DNA of 64,000 bases from assembly GCA_016722945.1 (NCBI GenBank), contig JAEQMT010000009.1:158374-222373 (forward strand), given 5' to 3'. This document shows, one piece after another, positions 9,151 through 19,189 of the stretch. The stretch's first letter is position 1. Every line of letters begins with the position of its first letter. The translations under genes were made by a program, and so were the position numbers. Under the pieces are notes generated by a model. It did no database searches. It was not told the DNA's origin and saw only the letters and a list, made by a program, of their open reading frames with translations. This stretch comes from Desulfofustis sp. PB-SRB1 (GTDB taxonomy: Bacteria; Desulfobacterota; Desulfobulbia; Desulfobulbales; Desulfocapsaceae).

Positions 9151-10480
9151 ACTGTCCCCGGAACCAGTTGTTGCGTTGGTGGGGCGGCCGAATGTGGGTA
9201 AATCGACCTTGTTTAACCGGATTACCAGGAGCCGGGGGGCCATTGTCGATCCTACTCCGGGGGTGACGCGGGATCGTCATTATGAGCGGGTGCGGTGGGG
9301 GGAGGCGTCTTTTCTGCTGGTTGATACCGGCGGTATCGACACCAACCAGGAGGATCCGCTGGTGGATCGTATCCGTGAACAGGCGATCACCGCGGTTCAT
9401 GAGGCTGATGTCGTGCTGCTCATCCTGGACGGCAGAGATGGGCTGATCGCCGCAGATTACGAGGTTATCGAGTTGTTGCGCCGGCTCGGCCGGCAACTCT
9501 TGTATGTGGTGAACAAGATCGACGGGCCGGAAGTCGAAGAGCAACAACTGGCGCCTTTTTATGAGCTTGGCGTCGAGCAGCTGTGGGCGCTTTCAGCCGA
9601 ACACGGCTATGGTTTTCGCGATCTCATGGTGGCGGTGGCGGCGAGTTTGCCTGAGCACGAACCGGCCGCTGATCTTCCTGAAAATACCCTGCGTCTCGCC
9701 TTTCTCGGCCGACCCAATGTAGGTAAGTCATCGATGATCAATACCATCATGGGGCAGCAGCGCATGCTCGTTTCAGATATCTCCGGCACCACTCGTGATG
9801 CGGTGGACACCCTCTGGCAGAGCGGTGATCATCACTATCTGCTGATCGATACGGCGGGGATCAGGCGCAAGGGAAAGACCAGCGAGAAGCTGGAAAAATT
9901 CAGCATCATCAAGGCATTGACAGCCCTGAGTCGATGTCACATCGCCCTTGTGCTGATCGATGCCGAAGAGGGCGTCACCGAGCAGGATACGAAAATTATC
10001 GGTTACACCCAGGAGCGGGGGTGCGGGTTGATCTTGCTGTTTAACAAGTGGGATCTGGTGGCATCTGATAAAAAACGTGCCGCCGAACTGATGGATGAGC
10101 TGAACCTGGCCGTGCCGTTTGTCGGGTTTGCCCCGGTGCTCAGGGTTTCGGCGAAGACAGGGGCGGGGATAAAACGGATTTTTCCCACCGCGGGCTCCGT
10201 CTACCGGCAATTCTCGGCAACCTTTGAAACCTCAGCCTTGAACCGATTGCTGGCTGATGCCACCGAGGCGCACCGGCCGCCGATTTATAAGAACAAGCGG
10301 CTTAAATTCTATTACACCACCCAAATAGCTACAAAACCACCCCGTTTCATGATCGTCACCAACTCCGCCAAGGGGGTTCACTTTTCCTATCAGCGCTATC
10401 TCACCAATCGATTTCGCGCCGGCCTCGGTCTGGATCGATCGCCGCTGCAGCTTGTGTTTCGCGCCAAGGGGCGAAAATAA
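9128..10480 (+). CDS. der: Ribosome-assembly GTPase Der (EngA)
   Basis: 450 aa with the diagnostic double GTPase architecture. G-domain 1 has GRPNVGKSTLFNR, DTGGI and NKID; G-domain 2 has GRPNVGKSSMINT, DTAGIRRKGK and NKWD. A C-terminal KH-like domain ends with a basic tail. Der acts in 50S ribosomal subunit maturation and is essential in most bacteria. The open frame begins at 9023, but residues before MPTEETDK are coding for the upstream kinase in another frame; the ATG at 9128, just after a purine-rich AAGAAGAAAGG, is the likely start. It overlaps the kinase gene by 23 bp. Confidence 0.96.
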   Translation: MPTEETDKLSPEPVVALVGRPNVGKSTLFNRITRSRGAIVDPTPGVTRDRHYERVRWGEASFLLVDTGGIDTNQEDPLVDRIREQAITAVHEADVVLLILDGRDGLIAADYEVIELLRRLGRQLLYVVNKIDGPEVEEQQLAPFYELGVEQLWALSAEHGYGFRDLMVAVAASLPEHEPAADLPENTLRLAFLGRPNVGKSSMINTIMGQQRMLVSDISGTTRDAVDTLWQSGDHHYLLIDTAGIRRKGKTSEKLEKFSIIKALTALSRCHIALVLIDAEEGVTEQDTKIIGYTQERGCGLILLFNKWDLVASDKKRAAELMDELNLAVPFVGFAPVLRVSAKTGAGIKRIFPTAGSVYRQFSATFETSALNRLLADATEAHRPPIYKNKRLKFYYTTQIATKPPRFMIVTNSAKGVHFSYQRYLTNRFRAGLGLDRSPLQLVFRAKGRK

Positions 10481-10495
10481 TCAATTACCCCGGAG

Positions 10496-11680
10496 CTATC
10501 CGGAAGCCGCTGCCATGGCCTTGACAAACCCCTCCTTGGCCCGGCTGATAACCGCTTCGTCCACGCAAAAGGCGAGCCTAATATAGCCGGGTGCACCGAA
10601 ACCGCGGCCGGGCACGGCCAGGATTTTCTGATCCTGGAGGATCTCGCAGAATCTTACGTCGTCCTCAATGGGGGTGCGGGGAAAGAGATAGAACGCCCCT
10701 TTCGGGTGGATAAACTCGTATCCAGCCGAAGAGAGGATCGTGCAGAAAACATCTCTTCGCCGCTGATAGATCGTATGATCGATGGATATTTCCTGAAGCA
10801 TGCCCGACACCCGCTGCATAAAGGCGGGTGCGTTGACGAAACCGAGAATACGGGTGGCCAGCGTCATCGCATCCACCAGAGCACGTTTGTTGTCGGCATC
10901 CGGATGCACGGCCAGATAGCCGATGCGTTCTCCGGGCAGGGAGAGGTCCTTGGAGAAAGATGACACCACGATACTGTTGCGTATCTTCGAAAAAATAGCG
11001 GGAACCGCCAGATCATCGAAGACGATCTTCCGGTACGGTTCATCGGAAATCAGGTAGATGGTGGTGTTATATTGTTTTTCCGCCTGTTCCAGGACGTCGC
11101 CGATTTCAGCCAGCATGGCGTCGGAGTAGAGCTGGCCGGTGGGGTTGTTGGGAGAGTTGATGATGATCGCTTTGGTCTTTTCGGTAAGAGCGCTTTTGAT
11201 TGCCTCCACGTCGGGGGTGAAGTCATCTCTGGTGGGAACAACCACGCTGACGCCGCCGTGATTATCTACATAAAATCGATATTCCACAAAAAAGGGGGCC
11301 AGCAGAATCACCTCATCACCAGGATTAAGCAGAGCCTTCATGATAACGTTGAGACCACCCGCCGCCCCGCAGCACATGAGCATGTCAGCGCTGTCCACCA
11401 CGACCTCCTGCTCGGCGCTCATCCGGGTGGCGATAGCCTCACGTACCCATGGCAAGCCGCCATTAGGCATATAGGCGTGCTGGCCCGGGGTCTGAGCGGC
11501 CGCGGTTTGCTTCAACTCCTGGTAAAATCTGGCTGGCGGGGGGACGTCCGGGTTTCCGAGGCTGAAGTCGCAGACCTGCTCGGCGCCATAACGCGCCTTG
11601 AGCCGGGCGCCTTCTTCGAACATCTTGCGAATCCATGAAGATTGTTCACCAAAGCGGATCATTTTTTCAGAAATGCTCAT
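10496..11680 (-). CDS. PLP-dependent class I/II aminotransferase
   Basis: 394 aa. Fold-type I aminotransferase: FSLGNPDVPPP near the N-terminus, the NSPNNPTGQ motif, SDEPYRKIVFDD, and the Schiff-base Lys in SSFSKDLSLPGERIGYLA, with the C-terminal Arg region in GYIRLAFCVDEA. The family covers aspartate-, aromatic- and alanine-type enzymes; I cannot assign the amino acid. It is third in a minus-strand run after ftsY and the DnaJ-domain gene, with 12 bp to the latter. Confidence 0.88.
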   Translation of the reverse strand: MSISEKMIRFGEQSSWIRKMFEEGARLKARYGAEQVCDFSLGNPDVPPPARFYQELKQTAAAQTPGQHAYMPNGGLPWVREAIATRMSAEQEVVVDSADMLMCCGAAGGLNVIMKALLNPGDEVILLAPFFVEYRFYVDNHGGVSVVVPTRDDFTPDVEAIKSALTEKTKAIIINSPNNPTGQLYSDAMLAEIGDVLEQAEKQYNTTIYLISDEPYRKIVFDDLAVPAIFSKIRNSIVVSSFSKDLSLPGERIGYLAVHPDADNKRALVDAMTLATRILGFVNAPAFMQRVSGMLQEISIDHTIYQRRRDVFCTILSSAGYEFIHPKGAFYLFPRTPIEDDVRFCEILQDQKILAVPGRGFGAPGYIRLAFCVDEAVISRAKEGFVKAMAAASG

Positions 11681-11692
11681 TACGGAACTCCC

Positions 11693-12529
11693 CTAAAGCG
11701 TAAATTTCTTTTTGAAATAGTCATATGCGCCGTTGATTTCTTTCATCTTTTCCTCGGCGATAGCGCGAAACTCTTCACCGAGGTGACGCACCTTGTCGGG
11801 ATGATATTTCATACTCAGCTGGCGATATGCCTTTTTGATGTCCTCGGCGCCGGCGCCTTTCTCAAGTCCGAGAATGGCGTAATAGCGCTCGTCTGAATCA
11901 AAGGTTGCCTGCGCCTGACGTCTCTGGTGATAGGCGTATTTGGCCTCGATGGTGCGCAGGTCATACTGCGAGATTGCCAGGAATTCGGCAATCCGCCTGG
12001 CCGTTTCCAGCTCGTTGTGAGGAATGGGATCTTTGGTGTAGACGATCTGGTAGATCAGCTCCAGCAGGATGAGCCGCGGTTCATAGGCAAAGGTTGACTT
12101 GAACTCCTGCAGCAGGCTCTCCATGGATTCGGTGGACTGGGTGGCCTCTTTAATGAGGTTTTTCACCCAGTTCATCTTGGTCTGGTTATAGCGCAGGTTA
12201 ATCTGGAAAAAGCGCTGAATGGTCTGTACTTCTTCTTTTGAGATATAATTGTCGAGCTGGGCGATTTTTACCAGAATATGCACCAGCAGCCAGACAAAGC
12301 GGTTATGGCTCTCGCTCTGGGAGGCCTCATAGGTTGATACCTGGCGTTGCATCCAATAGGAAAATCCCCAGAACAGGGCAAAGAGCAGCAGGATCGCCGT
12401 CACCCCGGAGAAAAAGAGAAATCCCAGCAGATCAAGCAGGGCCGGGGCACCGCCGGTAATCAGCACGAGCAGCAGGCCGATTACCAGGCAGCCGCCACAG
12501 CCGGGAGGTTGTTGACGTTGATATCGCAT
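11693..12529 (-). CDS. Membrane-anchored DnaJ/TerB-like (DjlA-type) co-chaperone
   Basis: 278 aa. Two closely spaced hydrophobic stretches lie near the N-terminus ([41 protein letters not shown], about residues 16-57). A helical TerB-like domain follows (about 75-195, [20 protein letters not shown]). A C-terminal J-domain carries the HPD motif ([14 protein letters not shown], about residue 250). This order matches DjlA, which presents a J-domain to DnaK at the inner membrane. The ftsY gene ends six bases upstream, so they are co-transcribed. A Gln-rich, Gly/Cys N-terminus (QQPPGCGGC) precedes the first helix. Confidence 0.88.
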   Translation of the reverse strand: MRYQRQQPPGCGGCLVIGLLLVLITGGAPALLDLLGFLFFSGVTAILLLFALFWGFSYWMQRQVSTYEASQSESHNRFVWLLVHILVKIAQLDNYISKEEVQTIQRFFQINLRYNQTKMNWVKNLIKEATQSTESMESLLQEFKSTFAYEPRLILLELIYQIVYTKDPIPHNELETARRIAEFLAISQYDLRTIEAKYAYHQRRQAQATFDSDERYYAILGLEKGAGAEDIKKAYRQLSMKYHPDKVRHLGEEFRAIAEEKMKEINGAYDYFKKKFTL

Positions 12530-12535
12530 GGTGAT

Positions 12536-13675
12536 CTATGGTTTGCTTCGGCCCCCATTGGTGTTGTGGTCGACAAACAGTGCCTCGATGAACTCATCGG
12601 GATCGAAATCACGCAGGTCGTCAATCTGCTCTCCCACCCCGATAAAGCGGATGGGAAGGTGCAGCTCGCGGGCGATATTGACGACAATACCGCCCCGTGC
12701 GGTGCCGTCCAGTTTAGTTAAGGCAATACCGGTGACCCCCACTGCCTCGTGAAAGAGTTTTGCCTGGGAGATCCCGTTCTGGCCGGTGGTTGCATCGATC
12801 ACCAGAAGAATCTCATGAGGGGCGCCGTCGAGCTGCTTGGCCATCACCCGTTTAGTCTTTTTGAGTTCCTCCATGAGGTTGACCTTGGTGTGCAGGCGGC
12901 CGGCGGTATCCACCAGCACCACATCGTAGTGCTCCTTTTTAGCGACGGTAAGTGCATCAAAGACCACCGATGAAGGATCGGCGCCCTCCTGCTGGGCGAT
13001 GACCCTGACCTTGTTGCGCTCGCCCCAGATACGCAGCTGCGATACCGCGGCGGCACGAAAGGTGTCGGCCGCCACCAGTAGGACGGAGCGGGAGGATTGC
13101 TGAAATTTTTTTGCGATCTTGCCGATGGTGGTGGTCTTGCCGACCCCGTTGACGCCGACCACCATGACCACGAAAGGGGAACCCTCGGGAAGGGTGAGCT
13201 CTTCATGCGGGCGCGGGCCGTTGAGGTAGTGGATCAGTTCTTCCTTGAGCAGGGCTTTGAGGGCCTGTGGATCGGAAAGTTTATCGCGCTTGACGCACGA
13301 CCGGGCATGCTCTAAAAGATCCGTGGTGGTGCCGATGCCGAGATCAGCGGTGATCAGGATTTCTTCAAGCTCATCAAAGAGATCGGCGTCGATTTCCTTG
13401 CGGCCGTGAAACAGATCATCGATGCGCCGGCCAAGTGCTTCTCGGGTACGGGACAGCCGCGTGGCAAGTCTGCCGAAAAATGACTGAGCAGCCGGGGCAG
13501 ATTCCTGTTTGGTCTGTCGATTGTGCCCTTTCGTCGAAGGTGGTGATTGACCAACCCGCCCATCATCATTGTCTTCATTGGCACGCTCAGCATCTGCTGC
13601 CGGCGTTTCCGGCGCCTGTTCGGGAGCTTCAGGTGAAGATGGCTTAGCGCGTTTTTGTCTGAACCAGCCGAGCAT
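12536..13675 (-). CDS. ftsY: Signal recognition particle receptor FtsY
   Basis: 379 aa. The N-terminal ~75 residues form the acidic, low-complexity A region ([16 protein letters not shown]). The N domain follows, then the G domain with [15 protein letters not shown], the insertion-box region, [16 protein letters not shown], and [10 protein letters not shown]. FtsY docks SRP-bound ribosomes at the membrane for co-translational insertion. It is the first gene of the minus-strand operon ftsY, DnaJ/TerB, aminotransferase. A dispersed repeat lies in the divergent region upstream. Confidence 0.96.
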   Translation of the reverse strand: MLGWFRQKRAKPSSPEAPEQAPETPAADAERANEDNDDGRVGQSPPSTKGHNRQTKQESAPAAQSFFGRLATRLSRTREALGRRIDDLFHGRKEIDADLFDELEEILITADLGIGTTTDLLEHARSCVKRDKLSDPQALKALLKEELIHYLNGPRPHEELTLPEGSPFVVMVVGVNGVGKTTTIGKIAKKFQQSSRSVLLVAADTFRAAAVSQLRIWGERNKVRVIAQQEGADPSSVVFDALTVAKKEHYDVVLVDTAGRLHTKVNLMEELKKTKRVMAKQLDGAPHEILLVIDATTGQNGISQAKLFHEAVGVTGIALTKLDGTARGGIVVNIARELHLPIRFIGVGEQIDDLRDFDPDEFIEALFVDHNTNGGRSKP

Positions 13676-13870
13676 GTAATTGTGGTGGCGGAATTATCTG
13701 GTAAATGTAGTTTTTTGCTGCTAGGTAAAGAGGAAAGTGACCATACTACGAACTCAATGGTGATAACGCAAGAAAAACAGCGGATTAATGGTGCGGAGGG
13801 AAGTGGTATTGGTTGGCAAATAGTGGTTGCGGCATTAGTGTGCTGAAGCATCACAATCATGCGCATATAC

Positions 13871-14008
13871 GTGATGGCATCGTAAAAACCCCAATTACGG
13901 TTATTGTGGAGTTGAATCGAAACCCATAATCATTTGAAATTACTGGATTCCCGCTTTCGCGGGAATGACGTTAGCAAGCAAATTCAAGGTTTTTACGGGC
14001 TCATCATA
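13871..14008 (+). repeat. Dispersed hairpin repeat, short-core type
   Basis: A full copy. It starts GATGGCATCGTAAAAACC and ends GGTTTTTACGGGCTCATCAT (inverted ends), with a perfect core hairpin CCCGCTTTCGCGGG. It lies in the 369-bp divergent gap between ftsY and mrp. I see nothing else in the remainder of that gap (13676-13870) apart from short chance open frames; both promoters should be here. Confidence 0.85.
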
Positions 14009-14044
14009 CGGAAATCAGCTTAGAAATATGTTTGGAGATATACT

Positions 14045-14986
14045 ATGACGAAAAAATGTGGGAGTGCGGGGGGACATGCAACTTCTGAGGGACAGCAGGC
14101 ACATATCGCCCAGCAGGACAACGCCATCACCCGTTCTTTGGGGAAAATAAAGAATAAAATTCTGGTGATGAGCGGCAAGGGCGGGGTCGGTAAATCTACC
14201 GTTGCGGTCAATCTCGCCATGAGTCTGGCAAAGAGGGGCCATAAGGTTGGACTTATGGATGTGGATCTGCACGGACCGGATGTGGTGCGTATGCTCAACC
14301 TGCAAGGGGTATTGGAAACGCCCGCCGAACCCGAGGGCCTCATTTCCCCGCTTACCCATGGTGAAAACCTCAAGGTGGTCTCCCTTGAGTATATGATGAA
14401 GGATCGCGACGAGGCGATTATCTGGCGAGGCCCTCTGAAGATTCAGGCAATCAGGCAGTTCATCGCCGATATGGACTGGGGTGAGCTCGATTATCTGGTG
14501 GTGGATTCGCCCCCCGGTACCGGTGATGAGCCGCTCACCGTGGCGCAGACGATTCCGCTGGTCAAGGCGGTGGTGGTTACAACCCCGCAGCAGGTTGCCC
14601 TGGCCGATGTCCGCAAATCCATCAGCTTCTGTAAAAGCGTAAAGATAGATGTTGTCGGGGTGGTGGAGAATATGTCCGGCTTTGTCTGTCCGCATTGCGG
14701 CGAGACCGTCGATATCTTCAAATCCGGCGGCGGTGAGCAGGTCGCCCGGCAGTTCGATCTGCCGTTTCTTGGTCGCATCCCCATGGATCCCCAGGTCGTG
14801 GCGGCGGGCGACGATGGCACCACCTATCTCAGCTCAGATGAGCAGAGTCCGGCCGTCCAGGCGTTTTCCCGTATCGTCTCGGCGGTGGAAAAACGACTGC
14901 CGCCGGTGGCGCCACCGGTTGTCTTGCAGACCGTACCCACCCAGGGCGGTTCGAAATGCGGTTCATGCGGTTCGCATGGCGGGTAA
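14045..14986 (+). CDS. mrp: Mrp/NBP35-family Fe-S cluster carrier ATPase
   Basis: 313 aa. The deviant Walker A is MSGKGGVGKSTVAVNLA, followed by MDVDLHGPDVVRML and DSPPGTGDEPLT. The Fe-S ligating CxxC is in FVCPHCGE. Extra cysteines occur at both ends: CGSAGGHA at the N-terminus and SKCGSCGSHGG at the C-terminus, a Gly/Cys/His tail typical of sulfate-reducer Mrp proteins as I recall them. These scaffold or carrier proteins hand [4Fe-4S] clusters to apo-enzymes. It begins a plus-strand run with the metallo-hydrolase and selB. Confidence 0.92.
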   Translation: MTKKCGSAGGHATSEGQQAHIAQQDNAITRSLGKIKNKILVMSGKGGVGKSTVAVNLAMSLAKRGHKVGLMDVDLHGPDVVRMLNLQGVLETPAEPEGLISPLTHGENLKVVSLEYMMKDRDEAIIWRGPLKIQAIRQFIADMDWGELDYLVVDSPPGTGDEPLTVAQTIPLVKAVVVTTPQQVALADVRKSISFCKSVKIDVVGVVENMSGFVCPHCGETVDIFKSGGGEQVARQFDLPFLGRIPMDPQVVAAGDDGTTYLSSDEQSPAVQAFSRIVSAVEKRLPPVAPPVVLQTVPTQGGSKCGSCGSHGG

Positions 14987-15021
14987 ATCTTTTTGATGAT
15001 CACACTCAAGTGCATACAGAC

Positions 15022-15651
15022 ATGAAAGTTGACCAGTATATCGTAGGCTCCATGGCGGTCTGTTGTTACGTGGTGAGCTGCCCCGAGACAAAAAAGGCGG
15101 TGATAATCGATCCCGGCGGCGATGAGCAGCGGCTGGTTCAGGCGGTTGACGAACATCAACTGGACGTGCAGTACATTATCGCCACCCATGGCCACCCTGA
15201 CCACGTATGCGGGATTCGGCCGCTCAAACAGAGCTTTGGCGCCACGCTCATCATGCATGAAGAGGATGACGATTTCTTCAACATGGCCAACAACAAGGCG
15301 TTCTTCGGCATGCTCGGACTGGAAGAGTCGCCGCCCGCCGATATGCGGGTGCGCGATGGCGACTCAATCAGCTTCGGCACGGTGCGGCTGCAGGTCATCC
15401 ACACTCCGGGTCACACCCCCGGCGGTATCTGTTTATATGGTGCACCGCATCTGTTCACCGGCGATTCGCTTTTTGTCGGCGGCATCGGCCGCACCGATTT
15501 TCCCGGCGGCTCACATGCCCAGCTTATTTCATCAATCACCTCCCGGCTGATGGTGTTGCCGGCCGACACCGTTGTCTGGCCCGGACACGGCTACGGCGGC
15601 AGCCGCTCCACCATCGGCGACGAGCGATCAACCAATCCTTACCTGAGATAG
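15022..15651 (+). CDS. Metallo-beta-lactamase-fold hydrolase, glyoxalase II-like
   Basis: About 209 aa. The zinc motif is THGHPDHVCGI (HxHxDH), with further ligands in HTPGHTPGGICLY, FTGDSLFVGGIGRTDFPGG and WPGHGYGG. The pattern resembles glyoxalase II/persulfide dioxygenase-like hydrolases. The frame opens at 14956 but overlaps mrp. The ATG at 15022 starts where family similarity begins, though no strong Shine-Dalgarno is seen. It is 9 bp from selB and probably co-transcribed with it. Substrate unknown. Confidence 0.85.
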   Translation: MKVDQYIVGSMAVCCYVVSCPETKKAVIIDPGGDEQRLVQAVDEHQLDVQYIIATHGHPDHVCGIRPLKQSFGATLIMHEEDDDFFNMANNKAFFGMLGLEESPPADMRVRDGDSISFGTVRLQVIHTPGHTPGGICLYGAPHLFTGDSLFVGGIGRTDFPGGSHAQLISSITSRLMVLPADTVVWPGHGYGGSRSTIGDERSTNPYLR

Positions 15652-15660
15652 TCTCTTTTT

Positions 15661-17592
15661 ATGCGGGAAATAGTCCTCGGCACCGCCGGCCATGTTGATC
15701 ACGGTAAGACCAGCTTCACCAAGGCCCTCACCGGAATTGACACGGATCGGCTCAAGGAGGAAAAGAGGCGCGGCATCACCATCGAACTTGGTTTTGCCTA
15801 TCTCGATCTGCCCTGTGGTCATCGAGTCGGCATCGTCGATGTGCCCGGTCATGAAAAATTTGTCCGTAACATGGTGGCGGGGGTCACCGGGATCGATGTG
15901 CTTGCCTTCGTCATTGCCGCTGATGAAGGAATCATGCCGCAGACCAAAGAGCACTTCGACATCTGCACCCTGCTTGGTGTAAAGCAGGGGTTTGTGGCGC
16001 TCACCAAGATCGATCTGGTTGATGAGGAGTGGCTGGAACTGGTGATGGACGAAATTCATCAATTCTGCCGGGGCAGTTTTTTGGAAGACGCACCAATTGT
16101 GCCGATTTCCTCTACTACCGGGGCCGGTATCGATGAGGCCATCACCGTTATCGATACCATTGTCGGCAAGCAGGACTTTGTTGAAACCCACGGCCCGTTC
16201 CGGCTGCCCATCGACCGGGTTTTCATGATGAAGGGGTTTGGGGTGGTGGTGACCGGTACCTCTTTGTCGGGAAGGGCGTCCGTGGGCGCCGACCTGAAGT
16301 TGTATCCGGCCGGCGCAGTGGGCAAGATTCGCTCCATCCAGGTGCATTCATCCTCGGTGGAGGAAGTTGAGGCCGGTTATCGCACCGCTATTAATCTGCA
16401 CGGGCTGGAGGCGGAAGAAATCAGCCGGGGAATGGTGCTGGCAACACCTGGCAGCCTTGCCGCCACCTATATGTTGGATTGTTCACTGACCTATCTCGGT
16501 GCTAACGATCGAGCCCTCAAACATCGGCGCCGGGTGCGGGTGCATCTGGGCACCGCCGAGTGTATCGGCCGGGTCTCGCTGCTTGATCGAGATGAATTGC
16601 AGCCGGGAGAGACCGCTTCCGTGCAGTTGCTACTGGAAGAGCCGGTGGCGGTGTGGCCGGGTGATCGATTTGTGATCCGTTCATATTCACCGGTAATCAC
16701 CATTGGCGGCGGCACCGTGCTGGGCAATTGTTCGGTTCGCAAACGAAAACGGCTCACCGCCAGGGATCGTGGCGTCAACACGGCGGTGCTGAACACCCTG
16801 GAGGATGGCACCATTGCCGAAAAGATCATCACCCTGCTGAGCGAGTCGGGGATGGCGGGTCTCACCCAGGATGAACTGGCGGTGCGACTTGGTTTGTTCG
16901 GCAAACCACTTGCCAAGGCCATTAACGAGCCGCTTTCACAGAAAAAGATGGTGGTTGTCGATACCGCCGTGCAGCGTTTTGTAGCGGTTGAGATAGCAGA
17001 TGAGGTTATTGCTACCATCGTTGCTGCCCTCAAGCAGTTTCATCTGGCAAATCCTCTTAAAGAGGGGATGTCTAAAGAACAGGTGCGCTCCGGCTTCAAA
17101 CAGGAAATCGACGCCAAGGTTTTCGCCTATTGTCTCAATGAATTATTGCGCAAAGGTATCGTTGTCCAGGAAGAATCACTGATTCGCATGGCCGATCATC
17201 AGGTTGCATTACAAGCCGATGAAGCCCAACTGAAAAAAGATATCCTGCACTGGTACCAGGCGACGGGGCTGTCTACCGCCACCTATAAGGAGACTCTCGC
17301 CAGGTTCGCGGACTATCCCGAATCGCTGATTAAAAACGTGATCGATCTGCATCTCAACGAAGGCAGCCTGGTGAAGGTAAGCGAAAGCCTCTACTTTGAC
17401 GCGGAACATCTAAGCAGGCTGCGTGAGCAGGTAGTTGCCTTTATCGAACGTGAGGGAGAGATCAATGCGCCCAGATTCAAGGAACTGAGTGGGCTTACCA
17501 GGAAATACTCGATCCCCATTCTTGAATATTTCGACCGCCTCAAGCTGACCATGCGTATCGGCGACAAACGGGTGCTGCGCAAAAACAGATGA
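15661..17592 (+). CDS. selB: Selenocysteine-specific elongation factor SelB
   Basis: 643 aa, normal for SelB. The N-terminal EF-Tu-like GTPase has GTAGHVDHGKTSFTKALTG, RGITIELGFAYL, DVPGHEKFVRNMVAG and TKIDLVD. Beta-barrel domains II and III follow (FMMKGFGVVVTGTSLSG; PGDRFVIRSYSP). The C-terminal ~270 residues form winged-helix repeats that bind the SECIS hairpin. SelB delivers Sec-tRNA to recoded UGA codons, so this organism makes selenoproteins, directly relevant to the TGA-containing gene at 54191-55351. No selA, selC or selD is visible in the window. Confidence 0.96.
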   Translation: MREIVLGTAGHVDHGKTSFTKALTGIDTDRLKEEKRRGITIELGFAYLDLPCGHRVGIVDVPGHEKFVRNMVAGVTGIDVLAFVIAADEGIMPQTKEHFDICTLLGVKQGFVALTKIDLVDEEWLELVMDEIHQFCRGSFLEDAPIVPISSTTGAGIDEAITVIDTIVGKQDFVETHGPFRLPIDRVFMMKGFGVVVTGTSLSGRASVGADLKLYPAGAVGKIRSIQVHSSSVEEVEAGYRTAINLHGLEAEEISRGMVLATPGSLAATYMLDCSLTYLGANDRALKHRRRVRVHLGTAECIGRVSLLDRDELQPGETASVQLLLEEPVAVWPGDRFVIRSYSPVITIGGGTVLGNCSVRKRKRLTARDRGVNTAVLNTLEDGTIAEKIITLLSESGMAGLTQDELAVRLGLFGKPLAKAINEPLSQKKMVVVDTAVQRFVAVEIADEVIATIVAALKQFHLANPLKEGMSKEQVRSGFKQEIDAKVFAYCLNELLRKGIVVQEESLIRMADHQVALQADEAQLKKDILHWYQATGLSTATYKETLARFADYPESLIKNVIDLHLNEGSLVKVSESLYFDAEHLSRLREQVVAFIEREGEINAPRFKELSGLTRKYSIPILEYFDRLKLTMRIGDKRVLRKNR

Positions 17593-17614
17593 AATGGTGC
17601 AGCATGGCCACGGT

Positions 17615-17750
17615 TGACGGACTCGTAAAAACCTCAAAATTGCTTGCTATCGTCATTCCCGCGAAAGCGGGAATCCAGTTATTCCAATTAATTATGAATG
17701 TCGGGTCAACTCCGTTATGACTGGTATATGGGTTTTTACGACGCCATCAC
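17615..17750 (-). repeat. Dispersed hairpin repeat, short-core type (reverse)
   Basis: Same family as 13871-14008, in opposite orientation. Ends are TGACGGACTCGTAAAAAC and GTTTTTACGACGCCATCA, with core CCCGCGAAAGCGGG. It fills the convergent gap between selB and tilS, ending 3 bp before the tilS stop, so it may work as a bidirectional terminator. Confidence 0.85.
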
Positions 17751-17753
17751 GGT

Positions 17754-19169
17754 TTAAGATATGGCTTGCCACGCAAGCGTCATGCACTCCTCATCAGATG
17801 TGTCAGTGGCAAAATCAGCGCTGCCGCACACCCCAAGCAGACACACGATAGCATCTCCCGCCACCAGCACCGGATAGCGTGCGCGTTGATGGGGGGCGAT
17901 ATTCAGGCCACCGCGCAGCCGGGTGATTTTTTTCGGGGTGCGCGAACCCTCCGGCACCATGGTTTCACCCGGCAGAGGGTCGCGAATGGTCACCGGAAAG
18001 TTTACTTTTTTCGTGGTGAAGAGCCAAGTATCCGGTGGCTCACAACCCATGCCCTTTCCCACTGCTATGCGCAATCTCCGGTTGATGGCCGGGCATGCAA
18101 AGTCTCCCGCGCCATGGCAGATAATCGATTCTCCCATCCCGTTGAACGCACTGCCGCGGGGGTTGGCAGTGGCCGGCAGTTGTATGAAAGAGAGATACTC
18201 TTTCCAGAACAGGGCCCGCAGCCGCCCCGGCAGGTGCAGTTCGCCGCTCGTTCCATTTTTCACTAATCTGGAACGTATCTCGTCAATGTGCGCGAAGGTT
18301 GGGGTGTGGTCAAAGTGGTGAAAGCAGGCGGCGATCACCCGGCGCTGCAGTGAGAGTGGCTCTTTTGCCAATCCGTGCCGATGTATGTTGATCTCGGCGC
18401 CGTTTTCCAGGAGTTCGGCATGCTCAGCAAAACATTTGGCGCTCAGCTCGGCGAGCAGCGTATCATCTTCGCGCAGGATATCGGCCGTCTGGACAAGGCT
18501 GCTGGTTATGTCGGGATTGAATCGGTGCCGGATAAGCGGCAGTAATTCCAGCCGGACCCGGTTTCGAAAAAATGCAGTGGAGTTGTTGCTGCCGTCAAAA
18601 CAATAGGGAATCTCCTGTTCCTGGAGAAATGCGAGGATGCTGCTCTTGTCGATCTGTAGAAACGGTCGAATCACCGCGCCGCTGCGCACCGCCATGCCCG
18701 CCAATCCGGCCATGCCGGTGCCGCGAATCAGGCGCAGCAGAAACTCCTCGGCCTGATCATCAAGGGTATGCCCCACCGCAATTACCGCACAGCCACGTTC
18801 ACGGCGAAGCTCCGTAAATGTATCATAGCGCAGCCTCCGGCCACATTGTTCGACCGACTCACCACTTTTGCCGCGCTCGCGCTCAACATCAACGGCTCTG
18901 ATCGTGAGCCGGCAGCCAAGGGTCTCGCAGAGTCTTCGAACCAGCGCTGTTTCGGCAGGTACTTCAGCGGGCCGCAAACCGTGATCGACGTATACCGGTT
19001 CGATCCGGTGGGCGCCGATCAATTCGGCAAGGATCACCAGCAGGCAGACCGAGTCGGGGCCGCCGGAGACGCCGACCACGACTCGTTCATCATCCTTAAT
19101 GAGGCGCTGCTCTGCAATAGCTGATGCAACATGTTTGAAAAGGATGGTGTCCCGGATGATTTCAGACAT
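17754..19169 (-). CDS. tilS: tRNA(Ile)-lysidine synthase TilS
   Basis: About 471 aa. The N-terminal PP-loop ATPase has VVGVSGGPDSVCLL, followed by VYVDHGLRPAEV, GHTLDDQAEEFLLRLIRGTG and RPFL. A TilS substrate-binding and C-terminal domain follow (WLFTTKKVNFPVTIRDPLPGE). TilS converts C34 of tRNA-Ile(CAU) to lysidine, an essential modification. The frame is open to 19199 but overlaps mpl; the ATG at 19169 (MSEIIRDTIL) is the better start. It is downstream of mpl on the same strand. Confidence 0.94.
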   Translation of the reverse strand: MSEIIRDTILFKHVASAIAEQRLIKDDERVVVGVSGGPDSVCLLVILAELIGAHRIEPVYVDHGLRPAEVPAETALVRRLCETLGCRLTIRAVDVERERGKSGESVEQCGRRLRYDTFTELRRERGCAVIAVGHTLDDQAEEFLLRLIRGTGMAGLAGMAVRSGAVIRPFLQIDKSSILAFLQEQEIPYCFDGSNNSTAFFRNRVRLELLPLIRHRFNPDITSSLVQTADILREDDTLLAELSAKCFAEHAELLENGAEINIHRHGLAKEPLSLQRRVIAACFHHFDHTPTFAHIDEIRSRLVKNGTSGELHLPGRLRALFWKEYLSFIQLPATANPRGSAFNGMGESIICHGAGDFACPAINRRLRIAVGKGMGCEPPDTWLFTTKKVNFPVTIRDPLPGETMVPEGSRTPKKITRLRGGLNIAPHQRARYPVLVAGDAIVCLLGVCGSADFATDTSDEECMTLAWQAIS

Positions 19170-19189
19170 CCGTGGCGGCAATGCTGCCA

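Noticed and set aside
13655..13846. 63-codon plus-strand frame upstream of mrp
   Set aside because: No motif, no ribosome-binding site, overlaps the ftsY start region.
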